Shown one piece after another: positions 19,296 to 28,887 of a stretch of 34,142 nt of DNA. The stretch is from positions 1 to 34,142 of the forward strand of contig JAGHUW010000058.1 in NCBI GenBank assembly GCA_018064625.1, given 5' to 3'. Below the pieces are notes generated by a model. That model was not told the DNA's origin. It saw only the letters and a program-made list of their open reading frames with translations, and did not search any database. A program made the position numbers and the translations under genes. This stretch comes from Candidatus Cryptobacteroides equifaecalis (GTDB lineage Bacteria > Bacteroidota > Bacteroidia > Bacteroidales > UBA932). The stretch's first letter is position 1. Each line of letters begins with the position of its first letter.

Positions 19296-20249
19296 ATGAA
19301 ACGTACTTCAATCCTTATCGCCATCGCCCTTCTCATAGGCAGCACCCTCAATGCATCGGACAGGTTCAAGCCGACAAAGACCCTTAAATTCGCGACCAGG
19401 GACAGCATCGATCTCTATCTTGACATCTACGAACCTGCTGGATCCACAACTCTCAACGGAAAGAATAAACCTACGATACTCTTCGTGTTCGGTGGTGGCT
19501 TCATTACTGGAACGAGGAACGACCGTTCTCATGACTGGTGGTTCAAGCATCTTGTAAACAATGGATACAGGGTAGTGGCCAACGATTACCGCCTTGGTCT
19601 CAAGGGAATGAAAAAGATGGGAGTTGCCCAGGCAAAATATCTTGGTATAGCCGTGGATATGGCTGTGGAAGATCTTTTCAGCGCTACAGCCTATCTCTGT
19701 GAGAATGCAGAGGAATTGGGTATTGATCCATCCAATATAGTTGTAAGCGGCAGTTCAGCCGGTGCAATCACCTCTCTTCAGGCGGAGTGGTACATCTGCA
19801 ACTCTCATCCTCTTTGCAGCATTTTGCCTGAGGGCTTCAATTATAGCGGGCTCATGTCTTTTGCCGGAGCCATCTACTCTGACAAGGGTGGGATACGTTA
19901 CAAGAAGGAACCATGCCCGATGCTTCTGTTCCATGGAAAGGATGACAGGATTGTGAACTATAATCAGATCTGGTTTTTCAATCTGAGGTTCGCCGGCAGC
20001 AACGTCATTTCAAGGACACTGAAGAGGGAGGAGAGGAACTATCAGATATTCCGCTTCGATGGTTACGGACATGAGATCGCAGGCGTGATGAACAGGGAAT
20101 TCCTCAAGGAAATTGATTTTCTCCAGAACAATGTGATGCAGAAAAAGAAGATTGTCATAGATGCCAGCGTTAAAGATGATGGAATTGTACACTATAAAGA
20201 CTTCTCCAAGCTGTCTGACCTCTATGGAAACCCTGAAAATCACAAATAA
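19296..20249 (+). CDS. Secreted alpha/beta hydrolase (esterase/lipase-like, HSL-type motifs)
   Basis: Signal peptide MKRTSILIAIALLIGSTLNA, oxyanion FVFGGGF, nucleophile elbow GSSAG, acid GKDDRI, His YGHE. Confidence 0.82.
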   Translation: MKRTSILIAIALLIGSTLNASDRFKPTKTLKFATRDSIDLYLDIYEPAGSTTLNGKNKPTILFVFGGGFITGTRNDRSHDWWFKHLVNNGYRVVANDYRLGLKGMKKMGVAQAKYLGIAVDMAVEDLFSATAYLCENAEELGIDPSNIVVSGSSAGAITSLQAEWYICNSHPLCSILPEGFNYSGLMSFAGAIYSDKGGIRYKKEPCPMLLFHGKDDRIVNYNQIWFFNLRFAGSNVISRTLKREERNYQIFRFDGYGHEIAGVMNREFLKEIDFLQNNVMQKKKIVIDASVKDDGIVHYKDFSKLSDLYGNPENHK

Positions 20250-20274
20250 AGCATAACCTTACATAAATTTGCTT

Positions 20275-22110
20275 TTACAGGCATATTGTTATCCCTGCAA
20301 GCGCCCATAATCCCGGCATCTGCAGTCCGGTGAAATCATAATACCGGGTGTTTGTGAGGTTGTCCGCATCGATGTATATTTTCAATGCGCCGACGGTGTA
20401 TGAGAGCTTTGCGTTGAGCAGGAAATACGGATCGTATGTGCCAGCTCTGTCATAGAAGCCAGCGTTTGCATTGAGCGCCCAGTGCTTCCCGAAGCGAAGG
20501 GATGCGAGTGCACATGCCTTGGACCTTATGTTGTCCATGACATATTTTGAGATGAATACTCCAGAATTCTTCCCGCAGTCTGTGTATCCTCCCATGAGCG
20601 CCAGTTTCTGTAGAATGCCATGCTCCGGGGTAAGGGACAAGCTCAGCTCCGCCCCAAGGGTGTTCATCCTGGTCACCTGCATGGACATCCAGTCAGCATC
20701 TTCGTTTTCCCTTATCCAGTCAATTATGTTCCGTCCGTGCCTGTAGTACGCCGTGAATTCTGCATTCCATATTCCCTTTGAGAAGGCAGCTCTTCCAAGT
20801 ACCATGGTAGCCGTTTCCGGTACAAGGTTCGGATTTGAGATGTAGCCTGTGGCTGTATAGTAAAGGTCGGTGTAGGTTGGGAGGCGGTGGGTTCTGGCTC
20901 CGGTCAACTCCAGCAGCCAGGCATCCGTCGGCCTGTAATTCACGCGTGCGTTCCATATAGGCGTGAACCCGTATGGGGAGAGATTGCCCTCCAGAGCTGC
21001 GTTGACTTCTACTTTGTCCCACTGTTTTGCATGCCTCAGGACCAGGTTCAGCGTGTGCCTTGCCTTGTGCTTCGTATATTTGCCGACGGCTTCCGGAAGA
21101 GGGTCTCCAAGTACGCTGCTGTAGATGCCTCCGAATCTGTATTCGGCGCTGACAAGGCTTCGGCCCGCAGCCCAAGGGAGGGACGCGGAAGCGTATGCGG
21201 CGAAGTTGTCTGTGAGGTGGTGGTTGAACGGCACCTTGTCTTCGCTGCCCTTGATCAGCTCGAATCTGTCTGTGTTGCGCCTGTAGGATATGTAGCTGTC
21301 AATATCGAATGCCTCCTTGTTCAGGGTCCAGCGCAGCGAGCCAAGGAAAGTGGCTGTCTGCTCGTATTGCTCGGGGAATTTCAGGGAGTAGAATCCGTTG
21401 GCCCCGAATGCCCTGTTCTGATAGCCTGCCTGTGCGTCGAATCGGCCGGAGTTTTTGCCGTTGTACTGGAAGCGGGTGTAGAAATTGTAGTTGTCGAAGT
21501 CGGTATTGTGTATGTAGCCGTCGCTGCGTTTGAAGGAGGCTGAATTGAACAGTTGCATCACATTGCCGTCTTTGAGGCGTGTGACGTTGCCGCTGAGGTT
21601 TGCATACGTGTATCCGTACATGCCTCCGGAAAGGTTCAGGCGCAGGTAGTTTTCTGCCAGCGGTGCTATCATGAGGTTTACCGCACCTGTAAGACCTCGG
21701 TTCGAGCCGTCTATCAGCCTGATCTGGGAGATGATGTCGGAATCTACGGGAAGGCTGTGGCTCTGGTGGCCTGTCCTGATGTCCGTAAAGTCTACGCCAT
21801 TAAGAAGTATGGCAGTCTGATCCGAGTTTCCTCCGCGTACGGCTATGTCTGCCTGGACGCTTTTACCTCCTCTTTCGCGCACATCTACGGACGGAAGGAG
21901 TTTTAAAGCCTCCTCGTACGGGATATTTTCACTAAGTTCGGTGGAGCGCAGATTGATAAGGCTTAGTCCGAAAGGGGAGAGTTTGTCATCGTATGGGTGC
22001 GTTGCACTGACCATTGCACTGTCCAGTCTCGTTGCAGAATTCTTGATACTGTCACTTGGAGTGATTATTGAGATAGCTGTGCATAATATATTGATTGATA
22101 AATGGTACAT
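20275..22110 (-). CDS. TonB-dependent outer membrane receptor
   Basis: Plug-like 'ALKLLPSVDVRERGGKSVQADIAVRGGNSDQTAILLNGVDFTDIRTGHQS' and C-terminal beta-barrel 'LKIYIDADNLTNTRYYDFTGLQMPGLWALAGITICL'. No SusD-like neighbour. Confidence 0.85.
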   Translation of the reverse strand: MYHLSINILCTAISIITPSDSIKNSATRLDSAMVSATHPYDDKLSPFGLSLINLRSTELSENIPYEEALKLLPSVDVRERGGKSVQADIAVRGGNSDQTAILLNGVDFTDIRTGHQSHSLPVDSDIISQIRLIDGSNRGLTGAVNLMIAPLAENYLRLNLSGGMYGYTYANLSGNVTRLKDGNVMQLFNSASFKRSDGYIHNTDFDNYNFYTRFQYNGKNSGRFDAQAGYQNRAFGANGFYSLKFPEQYEQTATFLGSLRWTLNKEAFDIDSYISYRRNTDRFELIKGSEDKVPFNHHLTDNFAAYASASLPWAAGRSLVSAEYRFGGIYSSVLGDPLPEAVGKYTKHKARHTLNLVLRHAKQWDKVEVNAALEGNLSPYGFTPIWNARVNYRPTDAWLLELTGARTHRLPTYTDLYYTATGYISNPNLVPETATMVLGRAAFSKGIWNAEFTAYYRHGRNIIDWIRENEDADWMSMQVTRMNTLGAELSLSLTPEHGILQKLALMGGYTDCGKNSGVFISKYVMDNIRSKACALASLRFGKHWALNANAGFYDRAGTYDPYFLLNAKLSYTVGALKIYIDADNLTNTRYYDFTGLQMPGLWALAGITICL

Positions 22111-22122
22111 TTTGATTACTGA

Positions 22123-23355
22123 TTATTTAAATTTCATGGTTTCCCCGTTGATGGGGTGCCTGAATTCCAGTGTTGCAGCACGCAGGTGCAGCCTTCCTCC
22201 ATTGGAATCTCCGTATAGTCTGTCTCCTTTGATTGGACGCCCAAGGCCTTTTTCGTGGGCTGCATGCACGCGCAGCTGATGTGTCCGGCCAGTAATCGGG
22301 CTAAATTCGACCTCTATTTCGCCGTTCGGCAGTACCTCAAGCACTTCATAGCAGCTTATAGCCTTCTTTCCGTTCTCGAAGTCCACCATCTGCCTTGGTC
22401 TGTCGTAGTAGTCCAGGCTCAGTGGCAGGGCAATGGTGCCCTTGCGTGCGTGTCTGAAGGGGGAGTTGCCGGAGACGAGCCTTGCCCTGTAGGTCTTATG
22501 CACCTCGCGCTCGGCGAATTGACGTTCCATCGCCGTCTTGGCTTCGAGACTGCGTGCGAAGACCATCAGCCCGGAGGTGTCCATGTCCAGGCGGTGGCAT
22601 GAATGGACCTCGCCGTAGCGCTGCTGAAGCCATTCCAGAAGGGACTTGGCTTCTGTCTTCCCGGGAACGGAGAGCATTCCGGCTGGCTTGTCGACCACTA
22701 TGATGGCCTCGTCGGCATAAATGACTCGAGGCTCTGCGCCATAGTCGAAACCCTTGTCCAGGGGATTGGGCTCCACGTCAAGTCCTTGCATCATCCAGGT
22801 CAGCAGCGGCCCGCATTTACCGGTGCAGGAAGGGTAGAAGCTGCCCTGCGTGCGTACCTCTGCGCCTTTGGCCTGGCCGTACCAGAATTCTCCCATGGCA
22901 AGAGGTGTCAGCCCATTGCGGTACGCGTGTTCCAGCAGTTTGGGGCCGGCGCAGTCGCCAGTTCCTCCGGGAGGAACCAGACCCCTGAGGGCAAAGATCT
23001 CTTCCACACTTGCTTCCTGGCCGAGTGCGTTGTGTACGCGGTAGAGCCTGAACAGATCTCCCTGTATGCGGCGGGAGTCTTCCGCGGAAACGGCAGGGGT
23101 GAGTCCCTGGGTGTCGTAAATGGGCGGGACGAAGCCGGGAAGCTGCGAGCGTCCCTTTGCCAGGCCGGAAAAGGCGTTGAGTATCAGCTCTTTCCCATCC
23201 TGGTCAAGGCAAAGCATGACCCCGAGCATCTTGCCTTCGGAGAAAATGTCCCGAAGCTGCCCGTCTGAATCTATATGGCTGATGAGCTCCCTCGCTGCCG
23301 CCAGAACCTTGGGGTGCGGGACGTAGCAGAAAGGGTAGGTGAAGCGATTAAGCAC
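22123..23355 (-). CDS. RluA-family pseudouridine synthase with long N-terminal extension
   Basis: Catalytic 'HRLDMDTSGLMVFA' and 'PITGRTHQLRVHAAH'. GTG start at 23355 (VLNRFTYPFCYVPHP) overlapping the maf stop is preferred over 23448. Confidence 0.85.
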   Translation of the reverse strand: MLNRFTYPFCYVPHPKVLAAARELISHIDSDGQLRDIFSEGKMLGVMLCLDQDGKELILNAFSGLAKGRSQLPGFVPPIYDTQGLTPAVSAEDSRRIQGDLFRLYRVHNALGQEASVEEIFALRGLVPPGGTGDCAGPKLLEHAYRNGLTPLAMGEFWYGQAKGAEVRTQGSFYPSCTGKCGPLLTWMMQGLDVEPNPLDKGFDYGAEPRVIYADEAIIVVDKPAGMLSVPGKTEAKSLLEWLQQRYGEVHSCHRLDMDTSGLMVFARSLEAKTAMERQFAEREVHKTYRARLVSGNSPFRHARKGTIALPLSLDYYDRPRQMVDFENGKKAISCYEVLEVLPNGEIEVEFSPITGRTHQLRVHAAHEKGLGRPIKGDRLYGDSNGGRLHLRAATLEFRHPINGETMKFK

Positions 23356-23932
23356 GCTGCAGGAAAATTTGCAGTTCCTTCCAGACGCGGTTGACAGGGA
23401 ATCCCATAACGTTGTAGAAGGAACCGTTGATCCCGGTGATGGCGGCAAAGCCTATCCATTCCTGGATGCCGTAGGCTCCGGCCTTGTCAAAAGGCTTGTA
23501 ACGGTCTATGTAATAGTCTATTGTCTCGCGGCTCATCACGTCGAAGGTGACACTGGTGCTGTCCGCGAAACTGGCCTCGCTGTCATAATCCCTGATCGTT
23601 ACGCCAGTAACGACCTCGTGGGTGCGTCCGGAGAGCATTTCCAGCATCTGAACGGCCTCTTCCCTTGAATGAGGTTTGCCGAGTACTTTGCCGTCAACTA
23701 TTACGACGGTGTCTGCGGTGATGAGAATTTCATCCATCTCCAGCAGGCGGTGGAATCCACGGGATTTCCCTTGTGAGAGTACGAGTGGTACTATTCTGGC
23801 TGGAATCCCATCTTCAACCTTTTCTTCGAAGTTGTTTCCGGTATCTACGGTGAACTCGAGATCCAGTCCGGCAAGGAGTTCCCTGCGTCTTGGGGAATTG
23901 CTTCCCAAAATGATTTTCTTAGAAGATTTCAT
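23348..23932 (-). CDS. maf: Maf-family nucleoside triphosphate pyrophosphatase
   Basis: 'KIILGSNSPRRRELLAGL', 'ADTVVIVDGKVLGKP', 'GRTHEVVTGV', 'DKAGAYGIQEWIG', 'GSFYNVMGFPV'. ATG 23932 preferred. Confidence 0.93.
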   Translation of the reverse strand: MKSSKKIILGSNSPRRRELLAGLDLEFTVDTGNNFEEKVEDGIPARIVPLVLSQGKSRGFHRLLEMDEILITADTVVIVDGKVLGKPHSREEAVQMLEMLSGRTHEVVTGVTIRDYDSEASFADSTSVTFDVMSRETIDYYIDRYKPFDKAGAYGIQEWIGFAAITGINGSFYNVMGFPVNRVWKELQIFLQRA

Positions 23933-24455
23933 CGAATTTGTCAGGGTCAAAAACCCATAATCCTTTATGTTTCATAAGTCTTTCAACTTCAGCACGAACG
24001 CAGCCTTTCCCTCCAGGCTTGCTTGAGATTATGTCGGCGGCTTCCTTTGCCTCTTCAACGGCATCGGACGGCACTACTCCCACTCCGCAGGCTCTGAGTA
24101 CCTGGGTGTCCGGGATATCGTCTCCGAAGTACATCACTTCCTCAGGAGCGAGGGAGTTCTGTTCGCAGAAGAACCTGAACAGCGCCATCTTGCCGCGTGC
24201 GCCGAGGAAAATGTTCTCAGGTCTGATGCCTACGTGCAGGCAGCGCTGCTCCAGTGCGAAGGTCTTGCCTCCGGAGATGATGCCTACTATGAGGCCTTTC
24301 CTTCCGGCTGCCCTGATGGCGAAGGAGTCCTTTGCGTCAACTATGCGAAGCAGGTCCCCGTCGGCCAGAGGAATCATGCGGCCGTCTGTGAGAACTCCGT
24401 CGATGTCGAATACGACTGCTTTGATCCGGCTGAGTTTTTCGTCCAATCCGTCCAT
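23919..24455 (-). CDS. KDO-8-phosphate phosphatase, HAD-IIIA (KdsC-like)
   Basis: 'IKAVVFDIDGVLTDG', 'GLIVGIISGG', 'MYFGDDIPDTQVLRACGVGVVPSDA'. Confidence 0.88.
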   Translation of the reverse strand: MDGLDEKLSRIKAVVFDIDGVLTDGRMIPLADGDLLRIVDAKDSFAIRAAGRKGLIVGIISGGKTFALEQRCLHVGIRPENIFLGARGKMALFRFFCEQNSLAPEEVMYFGDDIPDTQVLRACGVGVVPSDAVEEAKEAADIISSKPGGKGCVRAEVERLMKHKGLWVFDPDKFDEIF

Positions 24456-24775
24456 TATGATTTCTTCCCGTTCTGGTTGAAGTCTGCGATGTTGAATGTG
24501 CCCTGAGGCTGCGGCATGCCAGGCAGTTCGATCCGTCCGAAATTAGCCTCGTACTTGCTTATATTGTCTATAAGGGCGTGCATGAGACGCTTTGCGTGCT
24601 CCGGAATCATGACTATGCGGTTGGTGACCTCCGGCTTGTTCATCCCCGGGAGGATGGTTGCGAAATCCAGGATGAATTCATTCTTTGAATGGCTGATGAT
24701 GGCCAGATTCGAGTAGGTGCCCTTGGCTACTTCAGGGCGAATCTCGATGTTGACTTGATTTTTCTCGTTTTCCAT
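24455..24775 (-). CDS. DUF3467 family protein
   Basis: 'EVAKGTYSNLAIISHSKNEFILDFATILPGMNKPEVTNRIVMIPEHAKRLMHALIDNISKYEANFG'. Confidence 0.85.
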   Translation of the reverse strand: MENEKNQVNIEIRPEVAKGTYSNLAIISHSKNEFILDFATILPGMNKPEVTNRIVMIPEHAKRLMHALIDNISKYEANFGRIELPGMPQPQGTFNIADFNQNGKKS

Positions 24776-24810
24776 ACCGCGAATTTAGGAATAATTTCCC
24801 GATAAATGAC

Positions 24811-24818
24811 TATCTTTG
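24811..24818 (+). promoter_or_regulatory. -7 box (TATCTTTG) of valS
   Basis: TAnnTTTG, only 6 nt before ATG 24825. Confidence 0.5.
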
Positions 24819-24824
24819 TGGGCT

Positions 24825-27518
24825 ATGGAATTGAATACAAAATACAATCCTTCCGAAGTGGAGGACAAATGGTACGCCTATTGGCTTAAGAATAAGTTCT
24901 TTCATTCAGAACCGGACTCACGTGAGCCTTACACCATCGTGATTCCGCCACCAAATGTGACCGGAATACTTCACATGGGTCATGTGCTCAACAACACCAT
25001 CCAGGATGTGCTCATACGCAAGGCACGCATGGATGGCAAGAATGCATGCTGGGTACCGGGAACGGACCACGCATCCATTGCCACTGAGGCAAAGGTTGTG
25101 AACAAGCTGGCTTCCATGGGCATCAAGAAGAGGGACCTCACTCGCGAGGAGTTCCTTAAGTATGCCTGGGAATGGAAGGAGGAGCACGGTGGGATTATCC
25201 TGGAGCAGCTCAAGAAGCTTGGCTCTTCTTGTGATTGGGACCGTACAGCCTTCACAATGGATGAGGAGCGCAGTGAGTCTGTGATGCGCGTATTCGTTGA
25301 CCTATATAATAAAGGACTCATCTACCGCGGCCTGCGTATGGTGAACTGGGACCCTAAGGCCCAGACCGTACTCAGTACCGAGGAAGTAATATACAGGGAC
25401 GAGAAATCAAAACTCTATTATCTCCGCTATTATGTGGCCGACGCAGACGTCAACCCAGTAGTGGAGACAGGCTGCGAGGGCGAGGTCGTGCACAAGGATG
25501 CCGACGGGCGCTACTATGCGGTGGTTGCCACAACCCGTCCGGAGACCATCATGGGCGATACCGCCATGTGCGTCAACCCTAAGGATCCGAAGAACCAGTG
25601 GCTCCGTGGTCACAAGGTCATAGTTCCACTCGTCGGGAGGGTGATTCCTGTGATTGAGGACTGGTACGTGGATGTGGAGTTCGGTACAGGCTGTCTCAAG
25701 GTGACACCTGCCCATGACGTAAACGACTACAACCTTGGAAAGACCCACAATCTTGACACCATAGACATCTTCAACCCTGACGGAACCATTTCAGAGGCTG
25801 CCGGTATGTATGTGGGACAGGACCGTATGGATGTGCGCAGGCAGATTGCCATCGACCTCGAAGCGGCTTCTCTCATGGAGAAGGTGGAGGACTACGATAA
25901 CAAGGTGGGATATTCCGAGAGAAACAGGGATACTGCAGTGGAGCCTCGTCTTTGCAAGCAGTGGTTCCTCAGCATGAAGCACTTCGCGGATATTGCCCTG
26001 CCACCTGTGCTTGAGGGAAAGATTACCTTCCATCCTGCAAAATATGTAACCACCTACCGTAACTGGCTTGAAGGCATCCAAGATTGGTGCATCAGCCGTC
26101 AGCTCTGGTGGGGCCACCGCATCCCTGCATGGTTCCTTCCTGTAGAAGAGGGCGCAGAGGAGCAGTTCGTGGTTGCCCTCAGCGCGGAGGAGGCCCTGGA
26201 GAAGGCTCGCGCAATCAAGGGATATGAGAATATCACTGCCGACCAGCTCACAAGGGATGAGGATGCACTTGATACATGGTTCTCAAGCTGGCTCTGGCCT
26301 ATAAGCCTCTTCAATGGCATAAACAAGCCGGGTAACGAGGAAATCAAGTACTATTATCCTACGAATGACCTTGTTACAGGACCGGATATCATTTTCTTCT
26401 GGGTTGCCAGAATGATCATGGCCGGCGAGGAGTATCTTGGAGACGTGCCATTCAGCAACGTTTACTTCACAGGTATTGTCAGGGACAAGCAGGGCCGCAA
26501 GATGAGCAAGCAGCTTGGAAACTCCCCGGACCCTCTCGTTCTCATTGAGAAATACGGTGCGGATGCAGTGCGCCTCGGAATGCTCCTTTGCTCATCTGCA
26601 GGAAATGACATCCTTTATGATGAGAGTCAGATCGAGCAGGGACGCAATTTCTGCGGAAAGATATGGAATTCATGGAGACTGGTGAGCGGTTGGAACGTAG
26701 ATCGCGCTGCTGCTCAGCCTGAGGCTGCCGCAGTGGCTGTCAAGTGGTTCGACAACCTTCTTTCCCAGACGATAGAGACTGTGAATGACCATTATGAGAA
26801 ATTCCGCATCTCGGATGCACTCATGTCTGTATACAAACTTTTCTGGGATGACTATTGCAGCTGGTATCTTGAACTCGTGAAGCCTGCATACGGCACGGCT
26901 ATCGATGGAGCTACCTATGATGCAACAGTAGCTTTCTTCGAGAAACTCCTCAAGCTTATTCATCCTGTCATGCCTTTCATTACGGAGGAACTTTGGCAGG
27001 CCATGGCTGAGCGCAAGGATGGAGAGACTATCGTGAACCAGCTTAGCCCTAAGGCCGGGTCATACGACAAGCTTTTCCTTGAGGCATTCGATACCGCACG
27101 TGAGGCAATTATCTCAATCCGCGGAATCAGAGCACAAAAGCAGATTTCACCTAAAGAAACACTTGAGCTTTACGTAGATGGTTCTCTCTCAGAGGATATG
27201 AAGGTTATTATCAAGAAATCTGCAAATATCTCCGATATCCACAGCGGATCTGCCGAAGGTACTGCAGTTTCCTTCATAGTCGGAACCATCAAGTTCAGCA
27301 TTCCTCTCGGAGGCTTTGTGAACGCTGATGAGGAGAAGGCCAAGCTTTCTGAGGAGCTTGAGCGTCAGAAGAAATTCCTCGCCGGAGTCCGTGCCAAACT
27401 CAGCAATTCCAAGTTTGTGGATCATGCCCCTGAGGCTGTGGTTGCCACGGAAAGGAAGAAGGAGGCTGATGCTCTTGCACGCATCGAGGCTCTTGAGGCT
27501 TCGTTGGCATCAATGTAA
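24825..27518 (+). CDS. valS: Valyl-tRNA synthetase
   Basis: '[21 protein letters not shown]' (HIGH-type), '[14 protein letters not shown]' (KMSKS-type), coiled-coil C-terminus. ATG 24825 ([17 protein letters not shown]). Confidence 0.97.
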   Translation: MELNTKYNPSEVEDKWYAYWLKNKFFHSEPDSREPYTIVIPPPNVTGILHMGHVLNNTIQDVLIRKARMDGKNACWVPGTDHASIATEAKVVNKLASMGIKKRDLTREEFLKYAWEWKEEHGGIILEQLKKLGSSCDWDRTAFTMDEERSESVMRVFVDLYNKGLIYRGLRMVNWDPKAQTVLSTEEVIYRDEKSKLYYLRYYVADADVNPVVETGCEGEVVHKDADGRYYAVVATTRPETIMGDTAMCVNPKDPKNQWLRGHKVIVPLVGRVIPVIEDWYVDVEFGTGCLKVTPAHDVNDYNLGKTHNLDTIDIFNPDGTISEAAGMYVGQDRMDVRRQIAIDLEAASLMEKVEDYDNKVGYSERNRDTAVEPRLCKQWFLSMKHFADIALPPVLEGKITFHPAKYVTTYRNWLEGIQDWCISRQLWWGHRIPAWFLPVEEGAEEQFVVALSAEEALEKARAIKGYENITADQLTRDEDALDTWFSSWLWPISLFNGINKPGNEEIKYYYPTNDLVTGPDIIFFWVARMIMAGEEYLGDVPFSNVYFTGIVRDKQGRKMSKQLGNSPDPLVLIEKYGADAVRLGMLLCSSAGNDILYDESQIEQGRNFCGKIWNSWRLVSGWNVDRAAAQPEAAAVAVKWFDNLLSQTIETVNDHYEKFRISDALMSVYKLFWDDYCSWYLELVKPAYGTAIDGATYDATVAFFEKLLKLIHPVMPFITEELWQAMAERKDGETIVNQLSPKAGSYDKLFLEAFDTAREAIISIRGIRAQKQISPKETLELYVDGSLSEDMKVIIKKSANISDIHSGSAEGTAVSFIVGTIKFSIPLGGFVNADEEKAKLSEELERQKKFLAGVRAKLSNSKFVDHAPEAVVATERKKEADALARIEALEASLASM

Positions 27519-27541
27519 TCTGATCAATAAAGACTTATACT

Positions 27542-27949
27542 ATGTACAGTTATTCATTTCCAGTCCGTTACTATGAGGCTGACCCAATGGGCATAGTCCA
27601 TCATAGTGAATATGTAAGATATTTCGAGTGCTGCCGTAACAACTGGCTTGATGATTGCGGATACGGTGTGGCCGAATGTGCTGCCGACAACATCGTCTTT
27701 CCGGTTGCGAAGCTTGACATGCGCTACAAATACTCTGCACGTTTCGGAGACGTGGTCACGGTTACCACGGAAATCGAGGAGTTTACCGGTGCAAGGATCA
27801 CCATGCACCAGCAGGTACTCAATGCGGAAGGGAAGCTGTGTGTTGACGGCCATATCACCCTTGGATTCATGAATTCCAAGACCGGCATGGTGATGCGCTG
27901 CCCGGAAAAACTTGCTGCAATTATCGAGAAGGAACTTAACAAACAATAA
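27542..27949 (+). CDS. Acyl-CoA thioesterase, hotdog fold (YbgC/4HBT family)
   Basis: '[31 protein letters not shown]' motif. Confidence 0.88.
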   Translation: MYSYSFPVRYYEADPMGIVHHSEYVRYFECCRNNWLDDCGYGVAECAADNIVFPVAKLDMRYKYSARFGDVVTVTTEIEEFTGARITMHQQVLNAEGKLCVDGHITLGFMNSKTGMVMRCPEKLAAIIEKELNKQ

Positions 27950-27956
27950 ATTTTTT

Positions 27957-28142
27957 ATGCTTATTATTCCATTATTTATCGGAGGTTGGGAACTCGTTGC
28001 CATTGTGGCGGTTATCGTACTTCTCTTCGGAGGCAAGAAAATCCCTGAGCTCATGAAGGGAGTCGGCAAGGGTGTGAAGAGTTTCAAAGACGGCATGAAC
28101 GAGATAGAGGAGCAGGTCAATCAGTCAGATGACAAAAAATAA
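27957..28142 (+). CDS. tatA: Sec-independent protein translocase TatA
   Basis: '[41 protein letters not shown]'. ATG 27957 preferred. Confidence 0.92.
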   Translation: MLIIPLFIGGWELVAIVAVIVLLFGGKKIPELMKGVGKGVKSFKDGMNEIEEQVNQSDDKK

Positions 28143-28887
28143 GGAAGGCGAAATGTCCTTCTGGGACCACATTGATGAGCTGAGGGAAACTTTGATTCAC
28201 TCAGCTCTTGCAATTGTGGCCTTCTCCGTCCTTGGCTTCATCTTCAAGAACGCGCTGTTCGACGGTTTCGTTCTGGCTCCGACCCGGTCTGATTTCTGTA
28301 TATACAGGCTTTTGGGCTGGGACTTTTCCATGAAACTCATCAATGTGGACGTGAGCGCCCAGTTCTTCGCACACATGAAGGCTGCGATAGGCGTGGGTTT
28401 CGTGCTTGCGTTTCCGATCATAGTCTATGAGCTGTGGAAATTCATTGCTCCGGCTTTGTACGAAAAGGAAAAGAAGGCTGTGAAATCAGCTTTCGGCCTT
28501 GCATCCGGGCTTTTTTATCTTGGAGTCGTCGTGGGCTACTTTGTGGTTCTGCCCGTGTGCCTCCGTTTCTTTTTGTCTTATACTGTGAGTGATACTGTGG
28601 AGAACAGTATCACCCTCGCTTCGTATATGTCCCTCTTTACCTCGATGGTGCTTCTGATCGGAGTCGCCTTCGAGTTCCCTACGGTCATCCTTGCCCTTTC
28701 GAGGCTTGGTGTGGTCAGTAGGGATACATTGCGGAAGGGTAGAAGCTACGCCTGCGTTGCCGTGATGGTATTTGCGGCCCTCATAACACCTTCCGACCCG
28801 TTTTCCATGTTCGTACTTGCAATTCCGCTTTACGGACTGTATGAGATTTCAATTTTGATGTGCCCTAGAAAGAATGATATCGCTTGA
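28129..28887 (+). CDS. tatC: Sec-independent protein translocase TatC
   Basis: '[17 protein letters not shown]', '[17 protein letters not shown]', '[28 protein letters not shown]'. Confidence 0.95.
   Translation: MTKNKEGEMSFWDHIDELRETLIHSALAIVAFSVLGFIFKNALFDGFVLAPTRSDFCIYRLLGWDFSMKLINVDVSAQFFAHMKAAIGVGFVLAFPIIVYELWKFIAPALYEKEKKAVKSAFGLASGLFYLGVVVGYFVVLPVCLRFFLSYTVSDTVENSITLASYMSLFTSMVLLIGVAFEFPTVILALSRLGVVSRDTLRKGRSYACVAVMVFAALITPSDPFSMFVLAIPLYGLYEISILMCPRKNDIA

Noticed and set aside
20887-23268. Long plus-strand ORFs of 218 aa (20887) and 221 aa (22603)
   Set aside because: Antisense shadow ORFs in a higher-GC stretch opposite the TonB receptor and RluA-family genes. No recognisable domains.
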